Part shown: piece after piece, positions 37,201 to 48,925 of the stretch | How the letters are laid out: every line of letters begins with the position of its first letter | How positions within the stretch are numbered: position 1 is the stretch's first letter | NCBI RefSeq assembly: GCF_001039355.2 | Contig: NW_019775551.1 | Coordinates: 172,503-236,502, forward strand | DNA: 64,000 nt | Reading direction: 5' to 3' | Origin: Lingula anatina | Lineage: Eukaryota; Brachiopoda; Lingulata; Lingulida; Lingulidae | Notes under the pieces: model-generated | What the model saw: only the letters and a program-made list of their open reading frames with translations | Database searches by the model: none | What the model was told of the DNA's origin: nothing | Position numbers and translations under genes: made by a program

Positions 37201-38945
37201 CATCTTATATTTACAATATTGAAATACATGGTATGAGATTAATTCATCAATCTTTTTATTGATTCATTCCAGGTGTTCAAAGTTGCCACTATAGGCTGTA
37301 CAATGATGATGTCAGTGATGGTGATTGCAGGTATTGTGGTGGGCCTGCAGCTAAAGTCCACCATTAATGAGAGTGCCTTTGTCTCAGCTTGTCTGTCTCT
37401 GTCCAGTACACCTCTGGTGGTGAAGTTCTTAAGTCAAACTGGCTACCTTGATAGGAGGGAAGAGGAAGGTGAGTCTTTTATTTTCTTTTTCAAATCTGCA
37501 TAATGTGTAGATATCAGTATTTTTATCATTATTTGTCCTATATTATAATTGTGAGTGTATTTGAATTAACACGCATACACAAAAGATACTAGTACCAATG
37601 AATTAATTAAAAAGCCAGTTAGAGTTAAGATCTGCCAGAGCACGCCAAGAATCTGATGATGTTGTATGAATCATAAGCATTTATTTACCAGAAGTCCACA
37701 TTTTGACCAAAAATGTCCATGTTTGAAGCGATCGACCATTAGATGCCATACGTAACACTAGCCTCTTTTTCCCCTGTTATACATTAGTTCCAACATCCTC
37801 CAGACCGAGGCCAGAATACGACTATGGCACCATCCTGCTTGGAGTGTTGATAATGCAGGATGTATGGCTGGGGATTCTGATGGCTCTGTTACCTGTGTTA
37901 GCAGGACATGGGACCTCTGGAGCTGGCACAGTGGAGGGAGTGGCCAGACATTACGCCTGGGTCACATTGGAACTTGTCATAAGTGAGTGTGTCATGATAT
38001 TTTTTGAGTGGAGTCAGGATGATTGACATTCACTGTGGCTCACACTAACATACACAGATTGGTGGTCCCCTTCCAACCCCCCAGTGGCAGATTTAGAAGG
38101 GGGGATGGTCAGGGGGGTCCTGGTCGGCTTTGCATCCCCGGACCCCCCTTTCAAATAATCCTGGATCCGCCCTGCCCTCCCCAGGAAGAAGGCCGCAGAG
38201 GCAGGTGGCACACCTAGCTTTACCAACCCTTACCCCCAGCCATGTCCCCTACAGAAAAAATATCTCCTCCCCTCCCCCTCATTAATCTGCAAAATGCAGA
38301 GTAATATGAAATTACTTTTCCCCTTGTTCTACCCATCCTCTCCTCAGTAAATTCTAGGATTGTATATAGCAAGCAGTGCACAAACAAAAGGTGTCATGCA
38401 TCCTCAGATACATACTTAAATACAGCGTTATATCCATGTGTTCTTTGCTCCCTCGAGCACAGTTAATTGTAAACAAAATTGCTTAACATTATTATAATAG
38501 TACTTGCTTTTGATTTAAGAAAATTTCCTATAAGAGGTGTTATAGGACTGTATGGGACTCTATTGGAATCCTTCATGAATCTATGGGACTCTGTAGGAAT
38601 TCTGTCAGATGTCTTATAGGACCCTAAATGATTTGTCCCAATTTCCTATACGTCTAAAGAAAATTTCTGTAAGGGGCACGTTAAAAATTTAATAAAGAAT
38701 TAATTTGAACTGCTTTTAGCCACATTTTTTTTGTCCAGCACCTGTTGTTTGTATTTCCAGATCTTGTCTCAGTTCTTCTGGTAACAGTGCTGGGAGCACG
38801 GTACGTGGTGTCCTTTGTCTTCAAGCAGCTGGTGATGTCGGGGTCCAGAGAAATTCTGGTGCTGGGCAGTGTAACCCTGGTCTTCCTTATGTTAACTGTG
38901 AGTATGCTCTGTGTAACAAATACACGATGAGGCAGTGAGGAGTAG

Positions 38946-39003
<58 letters not shown>

Positions 39004-42000
39004 TACGAAGCATGAGCAGATGTCATGAGGAGTACCATGAATAGGATGTCTCATGTATATGCACCCTGTTGAGGAGTGGTGTATCTGACTTACACCATGG
39101 TGCATGTCGAGACCTATTGAACCAAACATCCTGGATCTCACTTTTGTGGGTGATTGTTCATGGGTCTCCCATTGTATTATGGCAAACTGGTATGAAAAGT
39201 TGTTTTAACAAAATGGTGTTTCTGGTCAATAAAAAGTCCATGAACTGTTAGCTGTATCTATTTTCCTGAAACTATGACACGGATTATTGGTAGAAAAAGT
39301 AACCCATTTCTAAGGAAATAAAACCCATGTTTTTAAACTTGTGATGTATCATTTTACCCTGTCTCTACCCATATTGATGAAGTGACCAAACGCCATGCCT
39401 CATAGGTAAAAAAATTGTTTCACTGATCAAAAGTTTACTTTTTATACCAAAAGAAAATAGTATGGTGTTTGTTGAGTGATGGTTAGATAATGAGTGAAAA
39501 GTGTTTTATACTAATTTTATCAGTTCAGTATCAAAACATAGAAAGACCACAGAATGTGTTAGATGAGGTCAGGGCACAATAAGAAGGACAAGGAAGGGTC
39601 ATTCTTACTACTTATACCATTTGATATTGAAGGAATAACACTGGTCCACCTGATTGTGTTCATATCACAACTAACACATTTTCTGTTGATCAGCTGCAAT
39701 TCTAAATCACTAAAGGTTTTATTAGAAATAATGGAATTAGGAATATGTGGGGGCTTTGTTCAGTGGTCAGAGACGGTTTTTACCATCTATGTTAACAATG
39801 TTTAACCCACCCTGTCAAATTTTGATATAAATAAAATATTCAAGCATTTAATATTACAGATAACAAATTATCTGCAAGTCTCTATGGAGTTGGGTTGTTT
39901 CCTGGCAGGGGTAATGTTGAGTGCACAGGGACCACAGCTGGCAGGAGATTTAGAAAAACTCATGCAGCAGATCAAAGATTTTCTTGGCTGTATTTTCTTT
40001 GCATCTATAGGCAAGTACCAATATTTTGACATTATATCATATTTCTGATTCTCAAGCTTATTGTAATGAGCTATGTTTCACATTTTCCCTTTCAGTTTGA
40101 ATTTTTTAGCAGTATTTGTTTTGGATGTTATCTGTATTCTTGCTTTGCATTTTATCAATTAAAATATTGATATGCTATGGTACTTCACAAAAATTATTTT
40201 GAATTGAATGTTGTTGGTTTGTTTTGATAACGTTTTTATTTGTCACAAATTCTGTTTCAGGTCTTCATATATTCCCCACATTCTTGGTCTATGAACTGAC
40301 CATTCTAACAACATTGACATTAGCAGTTGTAGGATTTAAGGTAAATTGTTATAGTGGTACTCAAGATATGTGATCAGTATAATAATTTACACCAGACTTC
40401 AGTTTTTGTTAAAAAAATATTTGCCAGTGGCTTCAGCTAATTTAATTTGACCAAAGACAAATTGAATGTTTTAATGTCTGGTGCCTTATTTTACTCTTAA
40501 TTTTGATATTGAAAGCTGTAAAAAAGTAAATAAAAAAGTAATTTCTAAAGAGATTTAATGTGTGAGGCATTATGAGTCAACCTTTTATCAGAGGGCCTTG
40601 TATTTCATTGAATGACTCTGATATGAGCTGCAAAAGCATCAAAACAGTTTGCCTTATAAGAGTGTCTAGTCCCTCTGTAAATGATTTGCCTTTTATGTAA
40701 ATTAAAATTGGTGGTGATAATGCTATTGAAAATAATGTAATAACTTTATTGTACGTCAGCATACTTGTTTTCTGCTTTGTGCCTGTACATTTGACAACTT
40801 TGCTACTTTGTTTTATATTTTTACACTAGAGATGATGAGAAACCTATTTCACAGTAGTTAATAAAAGTCATAATAGCTCTGTTTGCATTTCTTTGTTCAG
40901 TTTTTCTCCAGTGTTGCCGTCCTGTCAGTGTTACTGCCAGACAACTCTCGTAAATCAAAGTGGGTGGTGTCTGCAGGCCTTGCTCAAGTCAGCGAGTTCT
41001 CTCTAGTCCTAGGAAGCAGAGCCAGACGATTAGGATTGATTTCTAGAGAGGTAGGTGCTTATGGCTTCAGTTTTGTACAGTAATTTTATGGTAATTATTG
41101 TAAATATTGATGTGCTTGAATTTTTTTCAAGATTTATCTTTTTCATAGGCCCAGGACATTGTACTGTGAAATTTACACTATCTTGAAACTGACTAAACAT
41201 TCATTGACAATGCTTTTGAATTGGCTGTTATACATGTAAGTTTTAGTGTGTCAGACAAATTATTGTTTTGCAAAAATTAAATACTATATATTTACCAGTA
41301 TGTTGTCTGAATTTATGGAATTTTCCATATAATTTCCAAGATATTAATGTTTTTCTATTAATGTGATAAAATTTACAAACCAGACAGTCATATGCTTAAA
41401 TAAGTTTTATCAAACCACTTGTAACTTACAACATTTGATGGGAGAGACTGTTTTTGAAAGTGCCAGATAAAGTTGAATAGATATTGAGTTGTGTCTTTTC
41501 AACTTGCAGTGCCAGAAGTGCAGTACATGTATGTATTTTGCATGCATTGTTCACGTGCAGCTAATCATTATAATATCCTGAAAATGTTATATGTGAGATA
41601 TTTAGATATTTGAACAAGTTCAAGTTTCTCTTCAAATGGTTTAACTATCTCTCCCCATGTCTATAGGTTTACCTGCTGATCCTCAGCGTGACCACCCTTA
41701 GTCTACTGTTTGCTCCCATCTTATGGAGAGCCACAGTATGGCAGTCAAGATTGCGACAGAGCACGGCGTAAGTTCCCATGCATGCATTTTTTGTGCTACA
41801 TGTTCTGTCTAGTATGTTTTATACTTGTGTTTTCCAGATGATGTGTATTAGCAAAATAATTTTAGTCTGAGATTAAAATATTGCACCTCTTATGATTTTT
41901 CTGTTACTTCTAGTACAGCTTTCTTTTCATAACCTTTTAATTAACATCTAACTGCTAAAGTCAATAAGATTTAAGTATTTGCTTACTACTAGTATAGTGT

Positions 42001-43861
42001 CTCTAATGCATTTGTACCAAATAAACAACTAGTCTTTTCCCATCTTGCCAGATACTGCTTCTGCTAACTAACTTAATGTAATTAATTAGATATGATGTCC
42101 TTGTAAAAAAATGCCTACTAGTACACACTGTTAATTTTGGCAATATATCCTGGAATGATATTTTTTTTTTCCAACTAGCAATTGGTTTTATTTACAAATC
42201 CAAGTCAAATTAATTATAATCCTAGTTCATTGTTCTAATTTTTTTTCTTATCAGCTATGTAGCCATTCTCCTCCTGGTAGCCTCTCTTTCACCAGCTCTA
42301 CTTTATCGAGCATAGTCCACATGTAGAACCTTGCTACTAGTATACAGGTTATTATCAGAATTTTATGTAGCATGTTGGGCTTACACATTTTCTAGGTGTT
42401 TGTGAGAATGTCCTGTCCAGTGGTTCTCATAGCACATTGTTTAAAGAAGTGTGTTTTCCCAACTTCCAGGCCCTATGTTCTTTTGTAGATCACTAATAAT
42501 TTAACTTCTGTTTATTACTTAGTTCAATATTGTGTTATATTTTCTTATTTTGCACTTGCACACTTTCAGGAATGCTAGGTATTTTTTGTGTATTGTTATA
42601 TATTTTCTATTTAATTTTTTTTTTTTCAAATTATATCTTGAAATATGAGTATTATTATAAAGAGCACATTTGAGTGGTTGATCATATTGTTTCATCATGC
42701 ACACTGCTTATCTAAGTATTTCCAGCATTGATATATTTTTGATATAGAATGACAATTTCTTGGTTGTTAGACTTGAAATTGGCTGTTATAATAATGCGAA
42801 ACATTGAAACTTTGTTTAATTGAAAATTCATTTGTGAATTTTGACATTGTTTAACATTTATATTTTTTAATGAAAAGATAGCATAGTCTTTTGCTTCAAG
42901 TAAATGAATGCAAGAAAATTTATCTCTGGCACCAGAAAAATCTGCCATTTGTTTGGTCCTTTGTATACATCAATTATTTAAGAGCAGCCCCTGTACTCAA
43001 TATGATGTTGTATGAAATTAGAAATGATGCACAAGGCAAGTGAGGCATTCAGTGTTTTACTGGGCAATGCTTGTTTTAGTTGTCAGTTTGAAAAACAGTG
43101 AGATCTTTATATGAAATGTATGTTACAGTATCTACTTCACATCTTAATTACATTTACTTTTTAATGTTCTGTTTTAATTTAAAAGTTATTTTACAAATAG
43201 GCACTTGACTTAATATTTTAAATTATTTTATTTGACAAAGGTTTCACTTCTTGTGCTCTTTATAATAACTACTGGGACTTTTTATCATCACCTTACTTTT
43301 GAGTAAAGTCACAGAACTTTTTGTTTATACTTAGCCACTGCTTTCTTATTTTACTTTGGATAAAAGCTTAACAAAGTCTTTACTATGGGTTATTACAGTA
43401 TTTTTATACTCAGTTATTTCCTTTAATTTAAGTAATAGTTAACAGTTGGTGAGTTAACTGTTGGTTTTGTGATGTTTTATGTTGGTTAAGAGTAATAAAC
43501 TTAATGATGTCTGCTTATTTACTTGTACAGTGGAGCAATATGGTTGATGTTGATGATATACGTGTGTCTGTTAAAATGGATAGCAACTGTTCGTTTTGGT
43601 CAGAAAACAACTGTTTCCCCACACTTGCCAATGGTTTATTAATCCTATCCATCATTCAAAGTTAGTCCATGAGGTATAGCTACAGATCTAGAGGTATAGC
43701 AATCTATGAAGGTTGACATGGTCTAAGGCAAGCATGGAATAATTGAGTAAACTGCTCTTTTGGTGGTAAAATGGAATTTTTTATATTTCTATGAGTTGTT
43801 TTACAATGTATTTATTATGAAATATGAATCTCATATGAACAGTTGTGATTCCTTTAATTGG

Positions 43862-43897
<36 letters not shown>

Positions 43898-44742
43898 GGA
43901 GTAAGGGAAAAGCATGATTCATGGGGATTGGAAGGACTTTGTTTGTATGTTTGTTTCACATTGATTATTTTTAATTTCTTACTACAAATGTTTTGGTTAT
44001 TGTTATGTGCAGCACAATAATCTATAATTCTAGGGTATGGCTTTCTTCTTGGTGTTGTCCTAAGCAAGGGAAATAAAAATCTTCAGTGCTCTTGTTGAAA
44101 GGTTTGTGATTTGTTAGTTGGAAAAATTCTTAAAGGGGTGTGTTCTGGCAGCTGTGGGAAACCTAGTCCAGATATTGTTACATGTTTAAAGAGGTCAGGG
44201 TGTGGTTGGGGTCCAGTGTAGTCATGTTAGAGGGACTTGGGGTTGATACGTTCCACGTCTGAGATGTCACAGACCAGTTGAGATTCATGTTAATTAATGT
44301 CTTTGCTCTTATATGAGTTTTTGTACCTATGTTTAAAAAAAATAAAACATCTAGATATGGTTATTTCACTTTATTATTATTTTTTTTTATGATTAACAAA
44401 CCTGGCACATGAATTTTCTCAAATTAAATGCCACTGTTTATAATAAAACCTGTTCACAAGATAAGCTCTGATTTTTTTAATGAATTAAAACATTTTGTAG
44501 TTAAATTTATTCACATTCAGTTTCTCAAAAACTGTACAGCAAATATTGTCTTTGTTTTCCTTTCTAGGAAGAGACAAAATGGCAGAACAAAAAGCGGCCA
44601 GAGAAGCTCAGACTCAGAATTGTCTGAGAATGAAGCAACTTCCTCAAATGAATTAGACAAAAATTCCAACATGGTTGAAGTTTTAGATACGCCTTCTTGT
44701 AACTCAGAAAACTTTATACAAAGGAATGAGAATAGCTTATAG
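23795..44742 (+). CDS. TMCO3: TMCO3-like CPA2 monovalent cation/H+ antiporter with N-terminal coiled coil
   Basis: Exons: 23795-24263, 24731-24852, 25303-25443, 27293-27484, 28125-28253, 29307-29399, 37273-37468, 37788-37982, 38761-38897, 39860-40010, 40261-40340, 40901-41050 and 41667-41767, then either 42255-42315 or 44568-44742. Phases close throughout, giving 738 or 776 residues (human TMCO3 is about 677). A signal peptide ([20 protein letters not shown]) precedes a Pro-rich patch and a charged coiled-coil region to about residue 240. From residue 309 a KefB/C-type exchanger domain follows: [45 protein letters not shown], the QD helix ([14 protein letters not shown]), [30 protein letters not shown], and the TMCO3-typical [20 protein letters not shown]. 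Introns after 25443 and 40010 have GC donors (GCAAGT). The ATG at 23795 is chosen because it begins the signal peptide. Confidence 0.93.
25081..26627. repeat. Direct duplication across a single N (assembly overlap)
   Basis: Bases 25081-25839 and 25845-26627 are near-identical, with one N at 25840 between them. They differ by a longer AAT run, a 6-base indel in 'tacatgtacata' and a few SNPs, including synonymous GAC/GAT in the exon. Both contain TMCO3 exon 3 (25303-25443 and 26062-26202). The pattern is that of two contig ends or haplotypes that were not merged. Confidence 0.88.
27494..27593. mobile_element. Short family-2 MITE just after a TMCO3 splice donor
   Basis: A 100-base near-palindrome runs 'gactgggttcccatgcctag' ... 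'gatatctgtgggaatggtcc'. It starts 9 bases inside the intron after exon 27293-27484 (CAG|GTTACT), so only the donor hexamer and a few bases separate it from the exon. Confidence 0.75.
27600..27772. repeat. GT-rich microsatellite region
   Basis: (GT)n runs with interruptions such as 'catgcccatgtctt(t/c)at', repeated at about 27650 and 27708, in a TMCO3 intron. Open frames across it are low-complexity artefacts. Confidence 0.9.
28193..28416. repeat. 92-bp tandem repeat covering an exon end and its donor
   Basis: The unit starts at 28193, 28285 and 28377, giving 2.4 copies. It contains the last 61 bases of TMCO3 exon 28125-28253, the donor AAG|GTAGGC and 31 bases of intron. Copy 2 therefore carries a second complete copy of the exon end and donor. 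Confidence 0.95.
28492..28859. mobile_element. MITE-like element with 'acatgctgaaa' ends
   Basis: It starts 'acatgctgaaactgtctg' and ends 'cattctgaaaagttttcagcatgt' in inverted form. Inner matches include 'ctggaccggtaaaaa' and 'attactgccggtcca'. It lies in a TMCO3 intron. Confidence 0.65.
30652..32088 (-). CDS. Small secreted TIL-domain (trypsin inhibitor-like) cysteine-rich protein
   Basis: Two exons on the minus strand: 32088-32018 and 30856-30652, with GT-AG borders (CATCA|GTAAGT and TCTTCAG|ATGTCC), encoding 91 residues. Residues 1-22 are a clear signal peptide ([20 protein letters not shown]). The mature part has ten cysteines in the TIL arrangement: [18 protein letters not shown], then [18 protein letters not shown], then NDCRESC. 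That spacing, with GCACPKGQ as the Cys-x-Cys knot element, is the family signature. A short acidic tail ([13 protein letters not shown]) follows. TIL domains are often serine protease inhibitors or parts of mucin/VWF-type proteins; the target here is unknown. The gene is nested antisense in the TMCO3 intron 29400-37272. Confidence 0.85.
32626..32978. mobile_element. Pair of inverted MITE-like elements ('cccgtagccaggggg' type)
   Basis: 32626-32797 starts 'caggcccgtagccagggggg' and ends 'ctggctacgggcctg', an inverted-repeat element. 32823-32978 is a diverged copy in the opposite orientation, sharing 'aaaaagtggacctttt' and 'cctagatcaa' with the reverse complement of the first. Confidence 0.75.
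33418..33802. repeat. 188-bp direct duplication across a single N (assembly overlap)
   Basis: 33418-33605 and 33615-33802 appear identical. The single N is at 33606. It is the same pattern as at 25840 and 59419. Confidence 0.9.
34147..34208. repeat. (ATT)n microsatellite
   Basis: About twenty ATT units in the large TMCO3 intron. Confidence 0.95.
34500..35490. repeat. Three diverged tandem copies of a unit of roughly 330-400 bp
   Basis: Each copy has, in order, an 'aaaaccagc(c/t)(t/a)ga' phrase, a poly-T or T-rich stretch, 'gtgaaa(t/c)gttca', 'tggcacat/ttggcatt', 'gggcctgaag' (copies 1 and 3), 'ggtggt(g/a)' plus 'gctgttaa/gcttttaag', and 'attgcatcaaaattgacaaa'. A partial fourth copy is at about 40560-40830. 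All are in TMCO3 introns. Confidence 0.7.
35919..36070. repeat. 88-bp tandem duplication
   Basis: 'attgtcaaaacatgctctt' at 35919 and 'attgtcaaaatatgctctt' at 36007, each followed by 'ctcttgctggt(c/a)agactttgta'. Confidence 0.8.
38082..38174 (-). mobile_element. Short copy of the 'gggcggatccaggatt' repeat
   Basis: The minus strand starts 'cagggcggatccaggattat' and the other end is 'agtggcagatttag' on the plus strand. It belongs to the same family as 47183-47490 and 50626-50912. It lies in the TMCO3 intron after exon 8. Confidence 0.7.
38949..39000. repeat. (AT)n microsatellite
   Basis: 26 uninterrupted AT units, 52 bases after a TMCO3 splice donor. Confidence 0.97.
40560..40830. repeat. Isolated copy of the TMCO3 intron repeat
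   Basis: It shares 'aaattggtggtgataatgct' and 'acatttgacaactttgctac' with the array at 34500-35540. Confidence 0.6.
42255..42315 (+). CDS. TMCO3: TMCO3 alternative last coding exon A (hydrophobic tail)
   Basis: Acceptor TTATCAG at 42248-42254 joins the donor at 41767 in frame. It encodes [19 protein letters not shown] then stop TAG, a 19-residue hydrophobic tail. This gives a 738-residue protein with a possible extra C-terminal membrane segment. The first AATAAA after it is at 43494. Confidence 0.7.
43494..43499 (+). terminator. Candidate polyadenylation signal for TMCO3 form A
   Basis: AATAAA about 1.2 kb after the exon A stop. Its use is inferred. Confidence 0.3.
43571..43857 (+). mobile_element. 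MITE-like element, TTAA-bounded family, copy 2 (diverged)
   Basis: TTAA at 43571-43574 and 43854-43857. The left end 'gatagcaactgttcgttttgg' and right end 'gaacagttgtgattcc' are inverted repeats. It shares 'ccaatggttta' and 'tttctatgagtt' with copy 1. Confidence 0.75.
43866..43895. repeat. (GA)n microsatellite
   Basis: About 15 GA units directly after the MITE. Confidence 0.95.
44568..44742 (+). CDS. TMCO3: TMCO3 alternative last coding exon B (charged Ser/Asn-rich tail)
   Basis: Acceptor CTTTCTAG ends at 44567. Joined to 41767 (phase 2) it reads [20 protein letters not shown] and on to a stop at 44740-44742, a 57-residue hydrophilic tail with acidic and Ser-rich stretches. Human TMCO3 ends in a basic/Ser tail after the same position, so form B may be the ancestral arrangement. 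AATAAA follows at 45076-45081. Confidence 0.7.
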
Positions 44743-45075
44743 CATTATACTTCCCAGGTGATAAATATGTTCCATAAGCTGTTCATAATAACACATATAT
44801 ATTCACAAAATGACAGATATCTATCACTGTTTGACAGGTGATGTGATTAAGTGAGTTTTGGATGATGTCAAGGTGACAGATCTTATTCTGATATAATGTG
44901 GGATATGAACAGTATGTTATGGGAAACTTTGGCAGACATTGAACCCCCAAAGCTCTTCAGCAATACAAAGTAACTGCCAGCAACTTTACAATGGCACATT
45001 TAGCAATGAACTGTATGCAAGGTTGCAGGAAGAGTAAGAAATTGTTTGCTCACTTTTTTAATTTCAGTTACTTAA

Positions 45076-45081
45076 AATAAA
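45076..45081 (+). terminator. Candidate polyadenylation signal for TMCO3 form B
   Basis: AATAAA 334 bases after the exon B stop. Another AATAAA lies near 46728. Use is inferred. Confidence 0.4.
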
Positions 45082-45593
45082 GACAATTAAGTGATGGAGC
45101 AAGCAAACATGACATGGATGAATGGTCTGAGAATGTTTTCAGGTGTTGGATAACTTGTCCATTGAGGTTTTATTTTACTATATATCTGTGGTTAGTGACA
45201 GACTATTTTTGTCTGTTGCATAGTCCATTACACATATAAACCCTACTGTGTCATTAAACAGGACTGCAGACCTTCCGAATTCAGTGCAAATTTATACTGG
45301 GGTAGTATAAGCTAGTGTTCGGTTTATCCAGAATTGTTTTATGGAGAGTCTACTGTATCTGTTTTTAAATGTATATAAGAGCAAGTGCTGTGACATATAC
45401 ATGACATATAAGTACAGTTGGACAATATTGGGTAAAGCTAAGCCGTTGTTTTACTTGTAAAATGCAGTTTTAACAGTAAGCTTGAAAGAAATTCTGTAAG
45501 TTAAATTTATTGAATTTTTTAGCACATGTCCATTTTATTGATGGCAGATTTTGAAATGTATAAAGATGCAAATCAGGGTCCTTGAACACATAT

Positions 45594-45787
45594 GGTCGCC
45601 TTTACAACCAGCTGATCAGCGGGCTAACTTTGGATCAAATGTGGCACGTACTTGACAATGGATTCCTGCCTGCCACATGCACTATCCCAGCAGGGGCAGA
45701 GCAATTTCAACATCCTTTCAGATGAGTCCCACCATATTTGATCCACAGACCAGTTAGTCAGCAGATCAACTGGTTGTGAGTGTGGCC
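45594..45787. mobile_element. MITE-like element with long inverted ends
   Basis: The left end 'ggtcgcctttacaaccagct' plus 'gatcagcgggctaact' pairs with the right end 'gttagtcagcagatcaactg' plus 'gttgtgagtgtggcc'. The inner 'ggatcaaatgtgg' pairs with 'ccaccatatttgatcc'. Confidence 0.75.
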
Positions 45788-47182
45788 AATACATAGCCAT
45801 GACTGGACTTGAACTATCTCTGAGGGTTGTATATCAAAATGATGTAAGTCACAGGTTTTAATGTTTGCACAGTTTAAAGCAACATGTTTTTATGTCACAT
45901 ATCTTTAGGCATTTATACAATTGTTATAGTATTCTACAGGGAGAATGTTTTAATGTGGTCAATGGAAATCAGACATGCAATTTATTATTAAAGATAGTTA
46001 TATATTCTATTATGCTGAAAATCAGTGCAATGTTCAATCTTTGTTAAACATTCCATGCACAGAGCAGCTTTCTATTTTATTTTGTTTTCAGTTTTATAGG
46101 GGTTTAGTAACATATACTTCATAACTGTGATAGGGGTGCTTTTTATATTACAGATATTTGCATTAATTGGTACTTCATAGGATTTTCTATGGTGCATTTT
46201 GTAGTAATATTTCTTTCATTGTGGAATAGGAACAATCTTGAATAATATTTTTAGTTGTGTTGTATTGATTTTGCAATCATAACATGGGACGTAGTTTTAC
46301 TTTTTGTCTTTAAAATGTAAAATACTGTGCTCCTAATACCAGAAAAATGTTGACAGCCTGGTTTGTTTTAGTTTAGATTTTATTTTACATCTTACTTGAA
46401 GTGGGGTTTCTCGAGGTTGCACAGTACAGGCTATAGGTATGTATTGTTTGATTATACTTGGCATAGCTATAATTTTTCTGTGGTTTTTGTACTGAAGTAT
46501 AATGTGCTGAGTGTCATTTACATATACTTTGTATGAGGTGCTTTTGTTGCTTATGCTTTACTGATAAAAAAAGGCTTTACTGACCTCTGCCGTTACCTGA
46601 AAATGCTAGTCATTCATTTTGAAAATCATTTGCTTGTATCATATGTTTTACCTTTAGCAGTATATTGGGGGTATAGTTTATATTTATTGATAAACCATAT
46701 GTTTACCTTTATTTACATACCAAAAAAATAAAACGTATATTAATTTGAATGTCCCGATATTTTACAAATGTTTCTTCAGATCGTCTTCGTTGACCAATTA
46801 GGCCAGCTATACAGTACATGTACTACAACGTAGCACGAAAGTTATAGTTGAAATCACTTTCGACTTTCTCCTTGATTGGCTCAAAATCGGGTAAATGAAC
46901 CTAAGACTACAAGGCACCATAATTATCTACCATCAAACTTAAAAACGATCAAAATCGGTTAATTATTTTAGATAAAATCGCCATATACCCCCATTCACTT
47001 CATTCGTTAAAATCACTCCCATCTGTAGTTTTTCTTCATTCCAATTTCGATACGGGAAGTTGCGAAAAAAATGTGTATTTGATGCACAGAGGAGAGATTT
47101 TGTTCCTTTTGAAAATTCAACAACTGTCAAACGGTGGTGTACATTCGTAAATCATCGAATTTGTTCACACTGTAACATTACC

Positions 47183-47490
47183 CAGGGGCGGATCCAGGAT
47201 TATTTAGAGTGCGGTCCTTTTTTTTTAAAGAATGACAGGCCTCGGATGCGAATCCGACCCTCGCCCCCTCCTCCACCCTCCTTCATGTGGGGTTCGGAGC
47301 CCGCTGAAGGGCACCGAAAAATTTTGGTATTTTAGAGGGCGAACGGTGCCAATTGCTACGATCTAGAACTATGATTAAGCTAGTCAAAATTCTCATATCA
47401 AGAGAGGAGTGTTGCTGTGATTTATTTTTCAGAAACCGAAGGGGGGGGGGGGGGGGGGGACCCCCAGATACCTCCCTAAACCCCGCCACT
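47183..47490 (+). mobile_element. 'aggggcggatccaggatt' repeat, copy 1
   Basis: It starts 'aggggcggatccaggatt' and ends 'cccgccact'. It shares 'gaactatg(a/g)ttaagctagt' and 'atttttcagaaac' with 50626-50912. A poly-G run lies inside. Confidence 0.75.
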
Positions 47491-48599
47491 GCTTAGGCTG
47501 CAGTGTTTTGCAATTGCCAGTGCTGCGGTCTTGGCCTCATTGTGACGGCTAGCTCAAAATTCATGCGTTGTACTGGTTGCTTACGCACGGCAGGAAAGGT
47601 CTCAAAAATGTTAACTTTCGACCTGCACTCCCACAAAAAAAGAAGAAGAAGAAGGAGGAATAGAAGAACCAGCCCGTCCCTTCCTGTGTTGACGTGAAAA
47701 AAAAGGGGGCTTTTAAAACACCATTCTTTTTATAGTCCGCGCCCCGAATGCCTTGGGCAGCCGTAGGTGTGTGAGGAGGGGGCCTTCCCCCAATATATTT
47801 TGACTTAAACCATTGATGTTGTGATTTTGTCATGTAAGCCAAATATTGGTCTTCAAAATGGAAGATTGATTGCCTTGTATGAATAAAATTAACAAACCTA
47901 GGCGGGACTATAATCTCTATAGTAAACAGCGTATGGAGTATTGCTCTCTACAAAAATTGCCCCGTTCATGAGAAGACGCGTTACTGTCTACCATTAAAAG
48001 ACCCAGTTCAACAGAAAATAGAGAGAGAGAGCTTAAAATAGATTAAAATAAATGAAGAGAGAGAGGGTGAACAATAAGAATGGAGTTTACTTGTAATGAC
48101 CCTTTAATCGGGGCATAAGTAAGCTCAGTATCTGTTGGTATTTCCAAGAAGTTATCTCTTTACAACTTCCTGGTATTTCTAAGGGAAAAATTGGGACGAA
48201 GGAAGCCAAGATATTAAGTTGCCTCGTTCACAATTTTTTGGGTGCACTTCTTTTGTTTACATACTAAAAGAGAGGAATGTCAAGACTCGCCTACCGTCCC
48301 CGGTTCCTCTGTTTGAACCCCTTTGACTTACCTGCTGACAAACCGGCTTTTCTCGATCGCGACCTGAGCTCAAAACTACGGAAGAATTTTACTTAATCTG
48401 GGTTATAGAAATAAGTTAAAGGTGTTTCTCTATGATAGATTAGTTGAAAAAATACCGAGAGAAAAAACCTTCATTATTAGTGTCCCTTGCGGTATGAAAC
48501 ATTAATACTGCACGTAGAATATTTTATTATTTAAAACTGCAAAAAGCATGCCAAGAAATCTATTACATTATAATGTATGCCTTCGGACAAAAATTTAAT

Positions 48600-48925
48600 A
48601 GAAGGTGCTAGATGAGGCAAAGCAAAGGTGCTGTTGTTAATGCTGATTTAATTTTGTTTTTACTTAAAAATAGAACAAAATAAATTAGATAAAAGTATGT
48701 TTTCAAGTAAATGTTCGATCAAGTATTAATTCTTATACGGCGTAGCATCCATTTTATACATAATGAAAAGATATTTTTTACCAGTCTGATAAAATACAGT
48801 ATAAAATTATGAACGAACAATTTCAATAAATTAAACCAAGAATTTCAAGTCTTTGATTAAACCAGCCCAACTTATTCCACTATTAGTTTATCAATTTTCA
48901 AACGTTATTGAAATCTGGAGTTTTT
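48600..48925. repeat. Segment related to 5570-5880
   Basis: Both stretches share, in diverged form, 'tgctagatgag', 'tgttgttaatgctga', 'ttttcaagtaaa' and 'gaaatctgga' in the same order. Both lie within about 1.4 kb of a related tandem array (4434-4725 and 49660-50010). Confidence 0.45.

Noticed and set aside
38681-39141. Ile/Tyr-rich minus-strand frames
   Set aside because: They are the translation of the (AT)n microsatellite.
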